Positions 1 to 5,805 of a DNA stretch of 5,805 nt are shown in pieces (position 1 is the stretch's first letter; each line of letters starts with the position of its first letter). The notes under the pieces were generated by a model that worked only from the letters and a program-made list of their open reading frames with translations, had not been told where the DNA came from and searched no databases. Source of the stretch: Desulfovibrio sp. GTDB lineage: Bacteria; Desulfobacterota; Desulfovibrionia; Desulfovibrionales; Desulfovibrionaceae. The translations under genes were made by a program, and so were the position numbers. The stretch lies in assembly GCA_014804915.1 (NCBI GenBank), contig JAAUYW010000106.1, forward strand, positions 1-5,805. Direction: 5' to 3'.

Positions 1-1439
1 AAAAAAAGCAGGGCCTGTTCAAGAGCGTCGCTATCCGGCTGGGTCTGGAAGAGATGGAGCAGGTCTGCATACAGTTCCTCGCCAGTGAGGGGATTTTCAA
101 AAAATTCTCTGATTTCGGCTGGCTCCAGCCCGCTCATCCAGATGGGCAGCTGCAGGCTTGCCGGATAGGAGAGGCCGCGCAGGAACCTGCGAATCCTGAA
201 ATCAGGGCTCATGTTTCTGTCCGAGGCCGGCAGGGCTGCGATCAGGCTGCGGGCCAGAAGATGGAGCCAGTCCGGAATCAGCCTGCGATACCAGGCGGCA
301 GGGCGGATTGCAGCCAGCGGATCATAGCCGCCAAAGAGCTCGTCGCCGCCATCGCCGCTCAGCGCTACGGTTACGTTTTCCCGCGCGAATGCGCATAGCT
401 GCCAGGTGGGTATGAGCGAGGCATCGCCAAAAGGCTCGCTCATTTTGCCGAGCGTGCGCGGAATGCTGTCCCGCATCGCGCTTTCGGTCAGATGGCGAAT
501 CCGGTTTTTGACGCGCAGAAACCTGGCTACGCTGGCCGCCTTTGCCGATTCATCAAAGCTTTTTTCATGAAAGCCGATTGTAAAGGTCTGCAGGCATTCC
601 GGATCGGTCACGCGGCAGGCGGCTGCGAGGATCGCGCTTGAATCAATGCCGCCTGAAAGAAAGACGCCAAGCGGCACGTCGCTGAGCAGCCGTCTTTTGG
701 TTGCCTCAATAATCAGCCGCCGCAGCTCTTCGGCCAGGGCGGCTTCGTCTTTCCAGGCGCTGTCCGGCTGCAGCCTGAACTGCCAGTAAGGGGCGCTGGC
801 AGTGGAAAGGCCATCAAGATTGACGCAGAGCCAGGAGCCCGGGGGCAGGGACTGGCAGCCAAGGGTGGCGCACCGGCCGGCCGGCAGATAATTCCAGGCG
901 AAAAAGCGCTGGATATTGGCCTTATCCGGCTCTGCGCAAAAGCCTGGCCAAAGGCGCAGCGCAGCTATTTCACTAGCAAAGGCGAAGCCGTGCTCATTGA
1001 GGGCATAAAACAGAGGCTTTTCGCCAAAACGGTCGCGTCCAAGCCAGATCTGCCTTTTTTGGGGCAGGTAAATGGCGAAAGCGAACATGCCATTAAAGCG
1101 AATCAGGCAATCTGCGCCCCATTGCAGGAAAGCCCGCAACAGGGTTTCGGTATCGCTATGGGCTGTAAAAAATCTGTGGCCCAGTTTTTCCAGCTCGGTT
1201 CTGATTTGCAGATGGTTGTAAATTTCGCCATTATAAACCAGCACGGCTCCGGTTTCGTAATCCCGCATTGGCTGCTTGCCATGCGCAATATCGAGAATTG
1301 CGAGTCTGCGGTGGCCGAAGCCGAGCCTGTCCTGCCAGTAAAGGCCGCCATCATCAGGACCGCGATGCCAGAGCTCGCTGGTCATGGCCTTGAGATCGGC
1401 CTCTGTGCCTGCGCCATAAAAACCGGTAATGCCGCACAT
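1..1439 (-). CDS. asnB: Glutamine-hydrolysing asparagine synthase family protein, 3' end cut by window edge
   Basis: Reading leftwards from ATG 1439-1437 gives 479 uninterrupted codons and no stop before the edge. The N-terminal class II glutamine amidotransferase domain is intact: the protein starts MCGITGF, so Cys2 becomes the N-terminal nucleophile after Met removal. It also has HRGPDDGG (25-32), GFGHRRLAILD (40-50), YNGEIYN (69-75), SDTE (95-98) and GRDRFGEKPLFY (134-145). The synthetase domain has the PP-loop SGGIDSS (262-268) and SGDGGDELFGGY (361-372). The expected reaction is glutamine- and ATP-dependent amidation of aspartate, through an aspartyl-AMP intermediate in the cytoplasm. 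Paralogues in polysaccharide loci instead amidate sugar acids or act in exosortase-linked clusters. Family members are usually about 600-650 residues, so roughly 120-170 residues probably lie outside. It starts 13 bases after the glycosyltransferase stop and has no clear Shine-Dalgarno, so translational coupling is likely. The family is certain. Housekeeping AsnB versus glycan-modifying paralogue is unresolved, though the neighbour favours the second. Confidence 0.93.
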   Translation of the reverse strand, partial: MCGITGFYGAGTEADLKAMTSELWHRGPDDGGLYWQDRLGFGHRRLAILDIAHGKQPMRDYETGAVLVYNGEIYNHLQIRTELEKLGHRFFTAHSDTETLLRAFLQWGADCLIRFNGMFAFAIYLPQKRQIWLGRDRFGEKPLFYALNEHGFAFASEIAALRLWPGFCAEPDKANIQRFFAWNYLPAGRCATLGCQSLPPGSWLCVNLDGLSTASAPYWQFRLQPDSAWKDEAALAEELRRLIIEATKRRLLSDVPLGVFLSGGIDSSAILAAACRVTDPECLQTFTIGFHEKSFDESAKAASVARFLRVKNRIRHLTESAMRDSIPRTLGKMSEPFGDASLIPTWQLCAFARENVTVALSGDGGDELFGGYDPLAAIRPAAWYRRLIPDWLHLLARSLIAALPASDRNMSPDFRIRRFLRGLSYPASLQLPIWMSGLEPAEIREFFENPLTGEELYADLLHLFQTQPDSDALEQALLF

Positions 1440-1452
1440 TATGGCTGGAGCA

Positions 1453-2400
1453 TCAGCGCCGCTCTGGCAGGTTCACGGTTTCAGCGACAAGATAATCCCG
1501 CCTGTGCTGGGATTCAAAATAGGTGCGGCTCATTATTTCCGCCAGCAGGCCCATCAGGATGCAAATGCAGCCCAGCAGAAAGCAGATGCCGGCGAACATG
1601 GGCAGGGGAGTCTGGATAAGGCTGACCGAGGCGTGGAATTTCAGGACCAGGGCCCAGACAAGCGTTACAAGCGCAAGAAAAAAGGAAGCCAGGCCGCAGC
1701 CTCCGAAAATATAGATGGGCTTGGAAAGGTATCTGGAGAGAAATTTCACTACCAGGATATCCAGAAGCACCTTGAAGACTCTTTCGAGGCCATATTTGGA
1801 GGAGCCGTGCTTGCGCGCATGATGGCTTACAGGCACTTCCGACACTTTCGCGCCCTGCCAGGTGGCGTAAATTGGAATGAAGCGGTGCATTTCTCCATAA
1901 AGGCGCACGTCCTTGAGGGCTGTGGCGCGGTAAGCCTTTAAAGTGCAGCCATAGTCGTGCAAATGCACACCCGACACGCGGGAGATCAGGGCATTTGCAA
2001 TGTGGCTGGGCAGATTGCGCTTGATGGGATTGTCCTTGCGGTTCTTGCGCCAGCCGGAAACCACATCGTAGCCCTGCTCCAGCCTGGCAATCAGCAACGG
2101 AATGTCCGCAGGATCGTTCTGGAGATCGCCATCCATAAAAACCAGGATGTCTCCGCGGGCATAGTCTATGCCTGCCTGGATGGCGGCAGTCTGGCCGCGG
2201 TTGATTGCAAGGCGGATCGCCTTGAAGCGGGCGTCAGCTTCGGCCTGTTTCCTGAGCAGGTCAAAGGTGTTGTCGCTGCTGCCGTCATCAATAAGTATAA
2301 TTTCTGTTTGCTGCGCATTATCGGCAAATTTTTCCAGCGCGGCGAAAAGCGCAGGCAGGTTTTCAGATTCGTTAAATACAGGTATGATAATACTGAGCAT
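1453..2400 (-). CDS. Family 2 glycosyltransferase, polyprenyl-phosphate sugar transferase type, with two C-terminal membrane helices
   Basis: The protein has 315 residues and starts MLSIIIPVFNE, the usual beginning of the GT-A fold. It shows DDGSSDNT (38-45), the metal/nucleotide-binding DGDLQNDP (90-97), the MHRF segment (171-174) and RKHGSSKYG (196-204). This order matches the dolichol-phosphate-mannose synthase/GtrB/ArnC-like branch of GT2. Two hydrophobic helices at about 228-253 and 268-290 anchor the C-terminus in the inner membrane. The length is close to ArnC (about 320). Members move a sugar from a nucleotide donor to undecaprenyl phosphate on the cytoplasmic face, for later use in lipopolysaccharide, polymer or protein glycosylation. 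Donor and acceptor cannot be read from the sequence. It is the first visible gene of a leftward unit with the asparagine-synthase-like gene 13 bases on, and is divergent from rlmE. The ATG at 2400 fits the family start, although its Shine-Dalgarno is weak. Confidence 0.92.
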   Translation of the reverse strand: MLSIIIPVFNESENLPALFAALEKFADNAQQTEIILIDDGSSDNTFDLLRKQAEADARFKAIRLAINRGQTAAIQAGIDYARGDILVFMDGDLQNDPADIPLLIARLEQGYDVVSGWRKNRKDNPIKRNLPSHIANALISRVSGVHLHDYGCTLKAYRATALKDVRLYGEMHRFIPIYATWQGAKVSEVPVSHHARKHGSSKYGLERVFKVLLDILVVKFLSRYLSKPIYIFGGCGLASFFLALVTLVWALVLKFHASVSLIQTPLPMFAGICFLLGCICILMGLLAEIMSRTYFESQHRRDYLVAETVNLPERR

Positions 2401-2453
2401 TGCTGGCTTGCTTGTAGTGTTTCCGGAAAAAACAGTCTGGTAACAGGGGGTTT

Positions 2454-2480
2454 ATCATACCAGGGCCCGCTTGCCAACAA
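2454..2480 (-). promoter_or_regulatory. Candidate extended -10 promoter for the leftward glycosyltransferase/asparagine synthase unit
   Basis: On the minus strand, TATGAT (2459-2454) is preceded by TGG (2462-2460), giving an extended -10 element TGnTATGAT one base off the sigma-70 consensus hexamer. A partial -35, TTGTTG (2480-2475), lies 15 bases upstream, which is short. TTGGCA (2477-2472) is a better hexamer but only 12 bases away. Extended -10 promoters tolerate a poor -35. Transcription would begin near 2447, leaving a leader of about 46 bases before the glycosyltransferase ATG. This is inferred from motifs only. Confidence 0.4.
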
Positions 2481-2482
2481 GC
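2469..2482. repeat. Short inverted repeat (5-bp stem, 4-base loop)
   Basis: GCTTG (2469-2473) and CAAGC (2478-2482) are perfect complements around the loop CCAA. It lies in the divergent gap, overlaps the possible -35 region of the leftward promoter, and abuts the stronger hairpin to its right. It could be part of an operator or simply chance: a 5-bp stem is weak evidence alone. Confidence 0.35.
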
Positions 2483-2500
2483 GGCGCCAGCCAGGCGCCG
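2482..2500. repeat. GC-rich perfect inverted repeat (7-bp stem, 5-base loop) in the divergent intergenic region
   Basis: CGGCGCC (2482-2488) and GGCGCCG (2494-2500) pair perfectly around AGCCA, and a short run GTTTT (2501-2505) follows on the plus strand. Read rightwards it resembles a minimal intrinsic terminator or leader hairpin before rlmE, which starts 57 bases downstream. There is no upstream rightward gene for it to terminate, and four T residues is a poor tract. Alternatives are a regulator binding site between the two divergent units, or a block to rightward antisense or read-through transcription. The structure is directly visible; its role is not known. Confidence 0.5.
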
Positions 2501-2557
2501 GTTTTGGCCTGGGGCTATTGGCTAACGCGGGAAAATATTATAGAAAGTTTAATCGCC

Positions 2558-3184
2558 ATGAAGCAATACCAGGATTACTATTTTCGCAAGGCAAAAGCGG
2601 AAAATTATCCGGCGCGCTCAATCTACAAGCTGCGGGAACTGGACAGCAAGTTCGGCCTGCTCGCAAAAGGCATCAGGGCGCTGGATCTGGGCGCGTCTCC
2701 AGGTTCGTGGACGCTTGGCTGCGCGGAGAAAATTGGCCCTGGCGGCAGGGTGCTCGCTTGCGATCTCAAGCCATGCGCAGTCAATTTTCCGGAACATGTT
2801 GTTTTCATGCAAGCCGATATTTTCAATCCGATTCCCGAATTTGCGCAGGCGCTCGCTGAGCTGGGGCCATTTGACCTGGTGCTCAGCGACATGGCGCCAG
2901 CTACCACTGGCTCTGCGTTTACGGATCAGGCGCGCTCCTATAATCTGGCGAACGCCGCGTTTGAGCTTGCCTGCCGGCATCTGGCGCAGGGCGGAAAATT
3001 CGCAGTCAAGATATTCATGGGGCCGGATGCCCAGACCTTGCAGGCTGACATGCGCAAGGTTTTCGGCAAGGTGAAGGCGCACAAGCCCAAAAGCTCGCGC
3101 AGCGAGAGCCGCGAGACTTTTTTTGTGGGCCTGGAATTCAGGGGCTTGCCTGCGGGGCCTGAAGCGGCTGATTCCGGCTTCTGA
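2558..3184 (+). CDS. rlmE: 23S rRNA (uridine-2'-O)-methyltransferase RlmE (FtsJ/RrmJ)
   Basis: The 208-residue protein nearly equals E. coli RlmE (209). RlmE uses S-adenosylmethionine to methylate the 2'-O of U2552 in the 23S rRNA A-loop during late 50S assembly. The SAM-binding motif [11 protein letters not shown] is at 42-52, and ACDL (67-70) ends strand 2. The K-D-K-E catalytic tetrad is complete: Lys24 (in YKL), Asp111 (in SDMAP), Lys151 (in VKIFMG) and Glu186 (in SRET). I chose ATG 2558 because the protein then begins [17 protein letters not shown], as family members do. The reading frame stays open back to TTG 2471, but those 29 residues look unlike the family and translate the intergenic hairpins. 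The Shine-Dalgarno is poor (GAAAG about 10 bases upstream). It is the first gene of the rightward run, 25 bases before yebC. The short N-terminus resembles Desulfobacterota homologues, from memory. Confidence 0.95.
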   Translation: MKQYQDYYFRKAKAENYPARSIYKLRELDSKFGLLAKGIRALDLGASPGSWTLGCAEKIGPGGRVLACDLKPCAVNFPEHVVFMQADIFNPIPEFAQALAELGPFDLVLSDMAPATTGSAFTDQARSYNLANAAFELACRHLAQGGKFAVKIFMGPDAQTLQADMRKVFGKVKAHKPKSSRSESRETFFVGLEFRGLPAGPEAADSGF

Positions 3185-3199
3185 AAGAAAATGCCACAG

Positions 3200-3205
3200 A
3201 GGAGG
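3200..3205 (+). promoter_or_regulatory. Strong Shine-Dalgarno AGGAGG that fixes the yebC start
   Basis: AGGAGG is followed by GGCA and then ATG 3210. It decides between the conserved start at 3210 and the in-frame upstream start at 3123, which would overlap rlmE. It is the strongest ribosome binding site in the window. Confidence 0.85.
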
Positions 3206-3209
3206 GGCA

Positions 3210-3947
3210 ATGTCAGGGCATAGCAAATGGGCAAATATCCAGCACCGCAAGGGGCGGCAGGACGCAAAACGGGGCAAGGTTTTCACAAAGGCAGCAAAGG
3301 AGATCATCATTGCAGCCAAGGGCGGCGGCGATCCTGCCGGCAATCCGCGCCTGCGCGCAGCCATAGCGGCCGCAAAGGCGGTCAATCTTCCCAAGGACAG
3401 GATCGAGGCTGCGATACGCAAGGGCACTGGCGAGGATGCAGGCGGCGATATCACAGAGGCTTTCTATGAGGGCTATGGTCCAGGCGGCATTGCGCTGATG
3501 GTTGAAGTGGCGACAGACAATAAAAATCGCACTGTGGCCGAAGTGCGGCACCTGTTCACAAAACATGGCGGCCAAATGGGTGAAAATGGCAGCGTGGCCT
3601 GGATGTTCGAACGCAAGGGCGTCATCACTGTGGACAGGAACGCATACGGGGAAGAGGCCATAATGGAGGCGGCCCTGGAGGCGGGCGCAGACGATGTGGT
3701 GGATGACGAGGATGTCTGGACCATTCAGACCGCGATGGCTGATTTCGCAGCAGTGCGGGACGCGCTTGAAAGCGCGGGCATTGCGATGCAGACTGCCGAG
3801 CTGGCGATGGTGCCTGCCAATCTGGTGGAGGTGAACGCGGAAACAGGCGTGAAGCTTCTTAAGCTCATGGACGCGCTTGATGATAATGACGATGTCCAGA
3901 ATGTGTATGCCAATGCCGATTTTCCTGAAGATATGCCCACTGACTGA
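3210..3947 (+). CDS. yebC: YebC/PmpR family (DUF28) translation/transcription factor
   Basis: The 245-residue protein has full family length and the hallmark N-terminus [21 protein letters not shown] basic N-terminal region (1-37) precedes [20 protein letters not shown] (46-65). Then follow the conserved [15 protein letters not shown] segment (86-100), [13 protein letters not shown] (102-114), and [14 protein letters not shown] (124-137). The C-terminus is acidic. Family members were first described as DNA-binding regulators (for example PmpR in Pseudomonas). More recent work on bacterial and mitochondrial (TACO1) members points to a role in translation through difficult, proline-rich sequences. 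Which applies here cannot be told from sequence. The stop lies 8 bases before the ruvC ATG. A yebC-ruvC pair is a widespread arrangement, including in E. coli, so the context is normal. The longer in-frame start at 3123 is rejected because of the Shine-Dalgarno and the conserved N-terminus. Confidence 0.96.
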   Translation: MSGHSKWANIQHRKGRQDAKRGKVFTKAAKEIIIAAKGGGDPAGNPRLRAAIAAAKAVNLPKDRIEAAIRKGTGEDAGGDITEAFYEGYGPGGIALMVEVATDNKNRTVAEVRHLFTKHGGQMGENGSVAWMFERKGVITVDRNAYGEEAIMEAALEAGADDVVDDEDVWTIQTAMADFAAVRDALESAGIAMQTAELAMVPANLVEVNAETGVKLLKLMDALDDNDDVQNVYANADFPEDMPTD

Positions 3948-3955
3948 GTTTGCGC

Positions 3956-4483
3956 ATGGTTGTCATTGGCATTGATCCCGGCTCCCGCTTTACTGGCTGG
4001 GGAATTGTTTCAGAAGCGTCAGGCTGTCTTGAGCTGGTGGACTGCGGCGTGATTCAGCCCGCGGCGCGCAAGCCGGACAAGCTGTCTTTTTCGGAAAGGC
4101 TGGCCTGCATTTATCATGAGCTTTGCATGCCAATAAAGCGCAGCCGTGTGGATGCCGGCGCAATAGAGCAAATATTCGTGGCGCAAAACGCGCAGTCAAG
4201 CCTGAAACTCGGCCAGGCGCGGGGCGTGGCTGTGGCGGCTTGCGCCTCATTTGGGCTGGATATTTTTGATTATGAGCCTGCCGTGGTAAAAAAGGCGCTT
4301 GTAGGCACAGGCAGGGCGGACAAGGAGCAGGTGGCCTTCATGGTCAAGCGCCTGCTGAATATTCGCGAGGCAAGCTGGCGGCTGGATACCACCGATGCGC
4401 TGGCTGTCGCAATTTGCCATCTCACGCAGGCGCGGTTTATGGCTCTGGCCGCCAGGGCGCGCAACGCCACGCAGGCAGGTTAA
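3956..4483 (+). CDS. ruvC: Crossover junction endodeoxyribonuclease RuvC
   Basis: RuvC is a dimeric, Mg-dependent endonuclease that resolves Holliday junctions by symmetric nicks, normally with the RuvAB branch-migration motor. From ATG 3956 the protein has 175 residues (E. coli has 173) and starts MVVIGIDPGSRFTGWG. All four catalytic acids are present: Asp7 (in GIDPG), Glu71 (in AIEQIF), Asp144 and Asp147 (in RLDTTDALAVAICH). The conserved QNAQSSLKLGQARGVAV block is at 77-93. An in-frame TTG two codons earlier (3950) would add Met-Arg. I prefer the ATG because it places the first catalytic acid at residue 7, as in E. coli. No convincing Shine-Dalgarno precedes either start, and only 8 bases separate the ATG from the yebC stop, so coupling to yebC is likely. 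ruvA does not follow directly; a ligase-like gene does. Confidence 0.96.
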   Translation: MVVIGIDPGSRFTGWGIVSEASGCLELVDCGVIQPAARKPDKLSFSERLACIYHELCMPIKRSRVDAGAIEQIFVAQNAQSSLKLGQARGVAVAACASFGLDIFDYEPAVVKKALVGTGRADKEQVAFMVKRLLNIREASWRLDTTDALAVAICHLTQARFMALAARARNATQAG

Positions 4484-4494
4484 ATCGCAAACCA

Positions 4495-4500
4495 AGAGGG
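4495..4500 (+). promoter_or_regulatory. Shine-Dalgarno for the phenylacetate-CoA-ligase-like gene
   Basis: AGAGGG ends four bases before ATG 4505, within the 21-base gap after the ruvC stop. It supports ATG 4505 as the start and independent initiation from ruvC. Confidence 0.65.
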
Positions 4501-4504
4501 ACAG

Positions 4505-5770
4505 ATGACACGCAAGGATCGGACTGAAGGCATTTTCAGCCGCCGCGAGGTTCTGGATGAGAGCGAGCGCAGGCAATATTATCTAATTCAGCTCAAGGAA
4601 CTGCTTTCCTATGCCTACAGGTATTCCGAGGATGTCAAGAAACGTTTTGATCGCGCCCAGTTCAATGTGGAAAAGTTCAAGACGCTTTCGGACATAAAAT
4701 ATATCCCGATTCTGAAAAAAAAGGAGCTGATTTTTCTGCAGTCCATGGGGCCGCGCCTTGGCGGCCTGCTGACCAAGGATATTGGCGAGCTCAAGCGAAT
4801 CTTTCTCTCCCCCGGGCCCATATTTGATCCGGAGGATCGCGGCGAGGACTACTGGGGCTATACCGAGGCGTTCTATTCAGTGGGGTTTCGGCCTGGCGAC
4901 GCAGTGCAGAATACATTCACATATCAGCTGACGCCGGCCGGCCTGATGTTTGAGGAGCCGCTGCGCAATCTTGGCTGCGCTGTTGTGCCTGCCGGCACCA
5001 CAGACGCCGCCACCCAGCTGGACATTATGCAGAAATTGCGCGTTTCCGGCTATGTGGGCACGCCAAGCTTTCTGATGCATCTGGCCCAGAAAGCCGAGGA
5101 AAAAGGCCTGAATCTGCGCAAGGATCTCTTTCTTGAGGTCGCCTTTGTCACAGGCGAGCGGCTCTCGGAACGAATGCGCTCGCAAATGGAAAAACGTTAT
5201 GATCTGATCATGCGCCAGGGTTATGGCACTGCGGACGTAGGCTGCATTGGCTATGAGTGCTTTCACAAATCGGGCCTGCACATCGCAAATCGCTGCTATG
5301 TCGAGATCTGCCATCCTGATACAGGCATTCCGCTGAAGGACGGGGAAGTTGGCGAGATTGTTGTAACAGCTTTTAACAAGACTTATCCGCTGATTCGCCT
5401 GGCGACAGGAGATTTGTCCTATATTGAGCGCGGACCTTGCGCCTGCGGGAGAACCAGCCCGCGCCTGGGCAGTATTGTTGGCCGCGTTGACACAACCGCG
5501 CGCATTATGGGCATGTTTGTCTATCCGCATCAGGTTGAGCAGGTGCTGAGCCGTTTTGAAGAAATCAAGCGCTGGCAGATAGAAGTTACAAATCCTGGCG
5601 GAATCGACGAGATGACCCTGTTTATTGAGACAAGCGGATTCAAGCGCGAGGATGAGCTGCTTCACCAGTTCCGTGAAAAGATCAAGCTGCGTCCGGAGCT
5701 CAGAATTCTCGCGCCAGGCAGTCTGCCAGCCCAGATTCGGCCAATTGAGGACAAGCGCCACTGGGATTAA
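4505..5770 (+). CDS. Phenylacetate-CoA ligase (PaaK) family protein with an atypical ATP-binding loop
   Basis: The 421-residue protein matches the PaaK/coenzyme F390 synthetase branch of the adenylate-forming superfamily in length and order. Such enzymes adenylate a carboxylic acid and pass it to CoA. Visible are a helical N-terminal region (about 1-75), YVGTPSFLMHLAQ (183-195), VTGERLSE (215-222), YGTADVG (240-246), GEVGEIVVTAF (280-290), YPLIRLATGDLS (294-305) and the hinge region IVGRVDTTARIMGMFVYP (324-341). Last is a small C-terminal domain with Lys417 four residues from the end. ECFHKSGLH (251-259) and CACGRT (312-317) are as in family members proposed to bind zinc. The usual Ser/Thr-Gly-rich P-loop, SSGTTGKPT-like in PaaK, is replaced by LSPGPIFDPEDRG (101-113). 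The aromatic acid substrate is therefore uncertain, and I do not assign paaK. I recall similar Ser-Pro-Gly-Pro variants in anaerobic Desulfobacterota. No phenylacetate degradation genes are visible nearby. It lies 21 bases after ruvC, probably in the same transcript. Confidence 0.85.
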   Translation: MTRKDRTEGIFSRREVLDESERRQYYLIQLKELLSYAYRYSEDVKKRFDRAQFNVEKFKTLSDIKYIPILKKKELIFLQSMGPRLGGLLTKDIGELKRIFLSPGPIFDPEDRGEDYWGYTEAFYSVGFRPGDAVQNTFTYQLTPAGLMFEEPLRNLGCAVVPAGTTDAATQLDIMQKLRVSGYVGTPSFLMHLAQKAEEKGLNLRKDLFLEVAFVTGERLSERMRSQMEKRYDLIMRQGYGTADVGCIGYECFHKSGLHIANRCYVEICHPDTGIPLKDGEVGEIVVTAFNKTYPLIRLATGDLSYIERGPCACGRTSPRLGSIVGRVDTTARIMGMFVYPHQVEQVLSRFEEIKRWQIEVTNPGGIDEMTLFIETSGFKREDELLHQFREKIKLRPELRILAPGSLPAQIRPIEDKRHWD

Positions 5771-5773
5771 GGA
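5769..5773 (+). promoter_or_regulatory. Shine-Dalgarno overlapping the ligase stop codon
   Basis: AAGGA uses the last two bases of the TAA stop and sits six bases before ATG 5780. Stop and ribosome binding site overlap, which fits coupled translation of the next gene. Confidence 0.55.
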
Positions 5774-5779
5774 ACGAAA

Positions 5780-5805
5780 ATGGATCCGGTCAGCAGAGGG
5801 GGTGA
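5780..5805 (+). CDS. Start of a downstream gene, cut by the window edge; product unknown
   Basis: ATG 5780 opens a frame that stays open to the edge and reads MDPVSRGG, plus an incomplete codon GA that gives Asp or Glu unless it is a TGA-free variant. A Shine-Dalgarno lies at a good distance. The gap from the previous stop is 9 bases, so it is probably the next member of the same operon. Eight residues do not allow any function to be assigned. A second purine-rich stretch (AGAGGGGG, 5795-5802) could instead be the Shine-Dalgarno of a gene starting just beyond the edge. Confidence 0.5.

Noticed and set aside
990..1941. Overlapping rightward open frames of 209 and 170 codons opposite the asparagine synthase and glycosyltransferase genes
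   Set aside because: They are antisense to two intact conserved proteins and have low-complexity, unrecognisable translations.
2427..2446. Possible terminator from the minus-strand run of six T residues (2432-2427) and the CTG...CAG near 2437-2446
   Set aside because: The potential stem is only three base pairs, and the site would lie inside the leader of the leftward genes right after their promoter.
2504..2541. Possible rightward rlmE promoter using TATTAT (2536-2541)
   Set aside because: The -10-like hexamer is reasonable, but TTGGCT (2518-2523) is only 12 bases away and TTGGCC (2504-2509) is 26 bases away, so no acceptable -35 pairs with it.
2471..2557. 29-residue N-terminal extension of RlmE from TTG 2471
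   Set aside because: The extension translates the intergenic hairpins, does not resemble RlmE N-termini, and starting at ATG 2558 gives 208 residues, the expected length.
1957..2859. A 300-codon rightward open frame across the glycosyltransferase gene and into rlmE
   Set aside because: It lies opposite a well-supported GT2 gene and overlaps rlmE in another frame. Its translation has no recognisable domain. Long antisense frames are common at this base composition.
2618..3454. A 278-codon leftward open frame opposite rlmE and yebC
   Set aside because: Both genes beneath it are unambiguous, with full catalytic or family motifs. The antisense product shows no family features.
4877..5761. A 294-codon leftward open frame opposite the ligase-like gene
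   Set aside because: It mirrors the codon pattern of the sense gene, has no domain motifs, and lacks a plausible ribosome binding site and operon context.

Overview
The window looks like bacterial chromosome, moderately GC-rich, and nearly all of it is coding. The RlmE, YebC and RuvC proteins are of the proteobacterial/Desulfobacterota kind. The short N-terminus of RlmE and the divergent phenylacetate-CoA-ligase-like protein after ruvC remind me most of Desulfovibrio-like sulfate reducers. That placement is an impression from protein style, not a search result, and should be held loosely.

Layout. The left part (1-2400) is transcribed leftwards. It holds a family 2 membrane-anchored glycosyltransferase (2400 down to 1453), followed after 13 bases by a glutamine-dependent asparagine-synthase-like gene that runs off the left edge (start at 1439, 479 codons seen). 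This pair is typical of the edge of a surface-polysaccharide or glycan-assembly locus. A 157-base divergent gap (2401-2557) carries a candidate extended -10 promoter for the leftward genes and two adjacent GC-rich inverted repeats.

The right part (2558-5805) is one tight rightward run: rlmE (23S rRNA 2'-O-methyltransferase), yebC (DUF28 family), ruvC (Holliday junction endonuclease), then a phenylacetate-CoA-ligase-family gene. The first codons of another gene, with its own Shine-Dalgarno sequence, appear at the right edge. Gaps are 25, 8, 21 and 9 bases, so co-transcription is likely. The first three are housekeeping genes for ribosome maturation, translation or gene regulation, and recombination. 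The fourth is metabolic or of unknown substrate and sits where ruvA often follows ruvC.

I see no RNA genes, CRISPR, insertion sequences, attachment sites or convincing terminators. No undescribed system is evident. The most unusual point is the acyl-CoA-ligase-like protein, whose canonical ATP-binding P-loop is replaced by a Ser-Pro-Gly-Pro type sequence while the later adenylation motifs remain.
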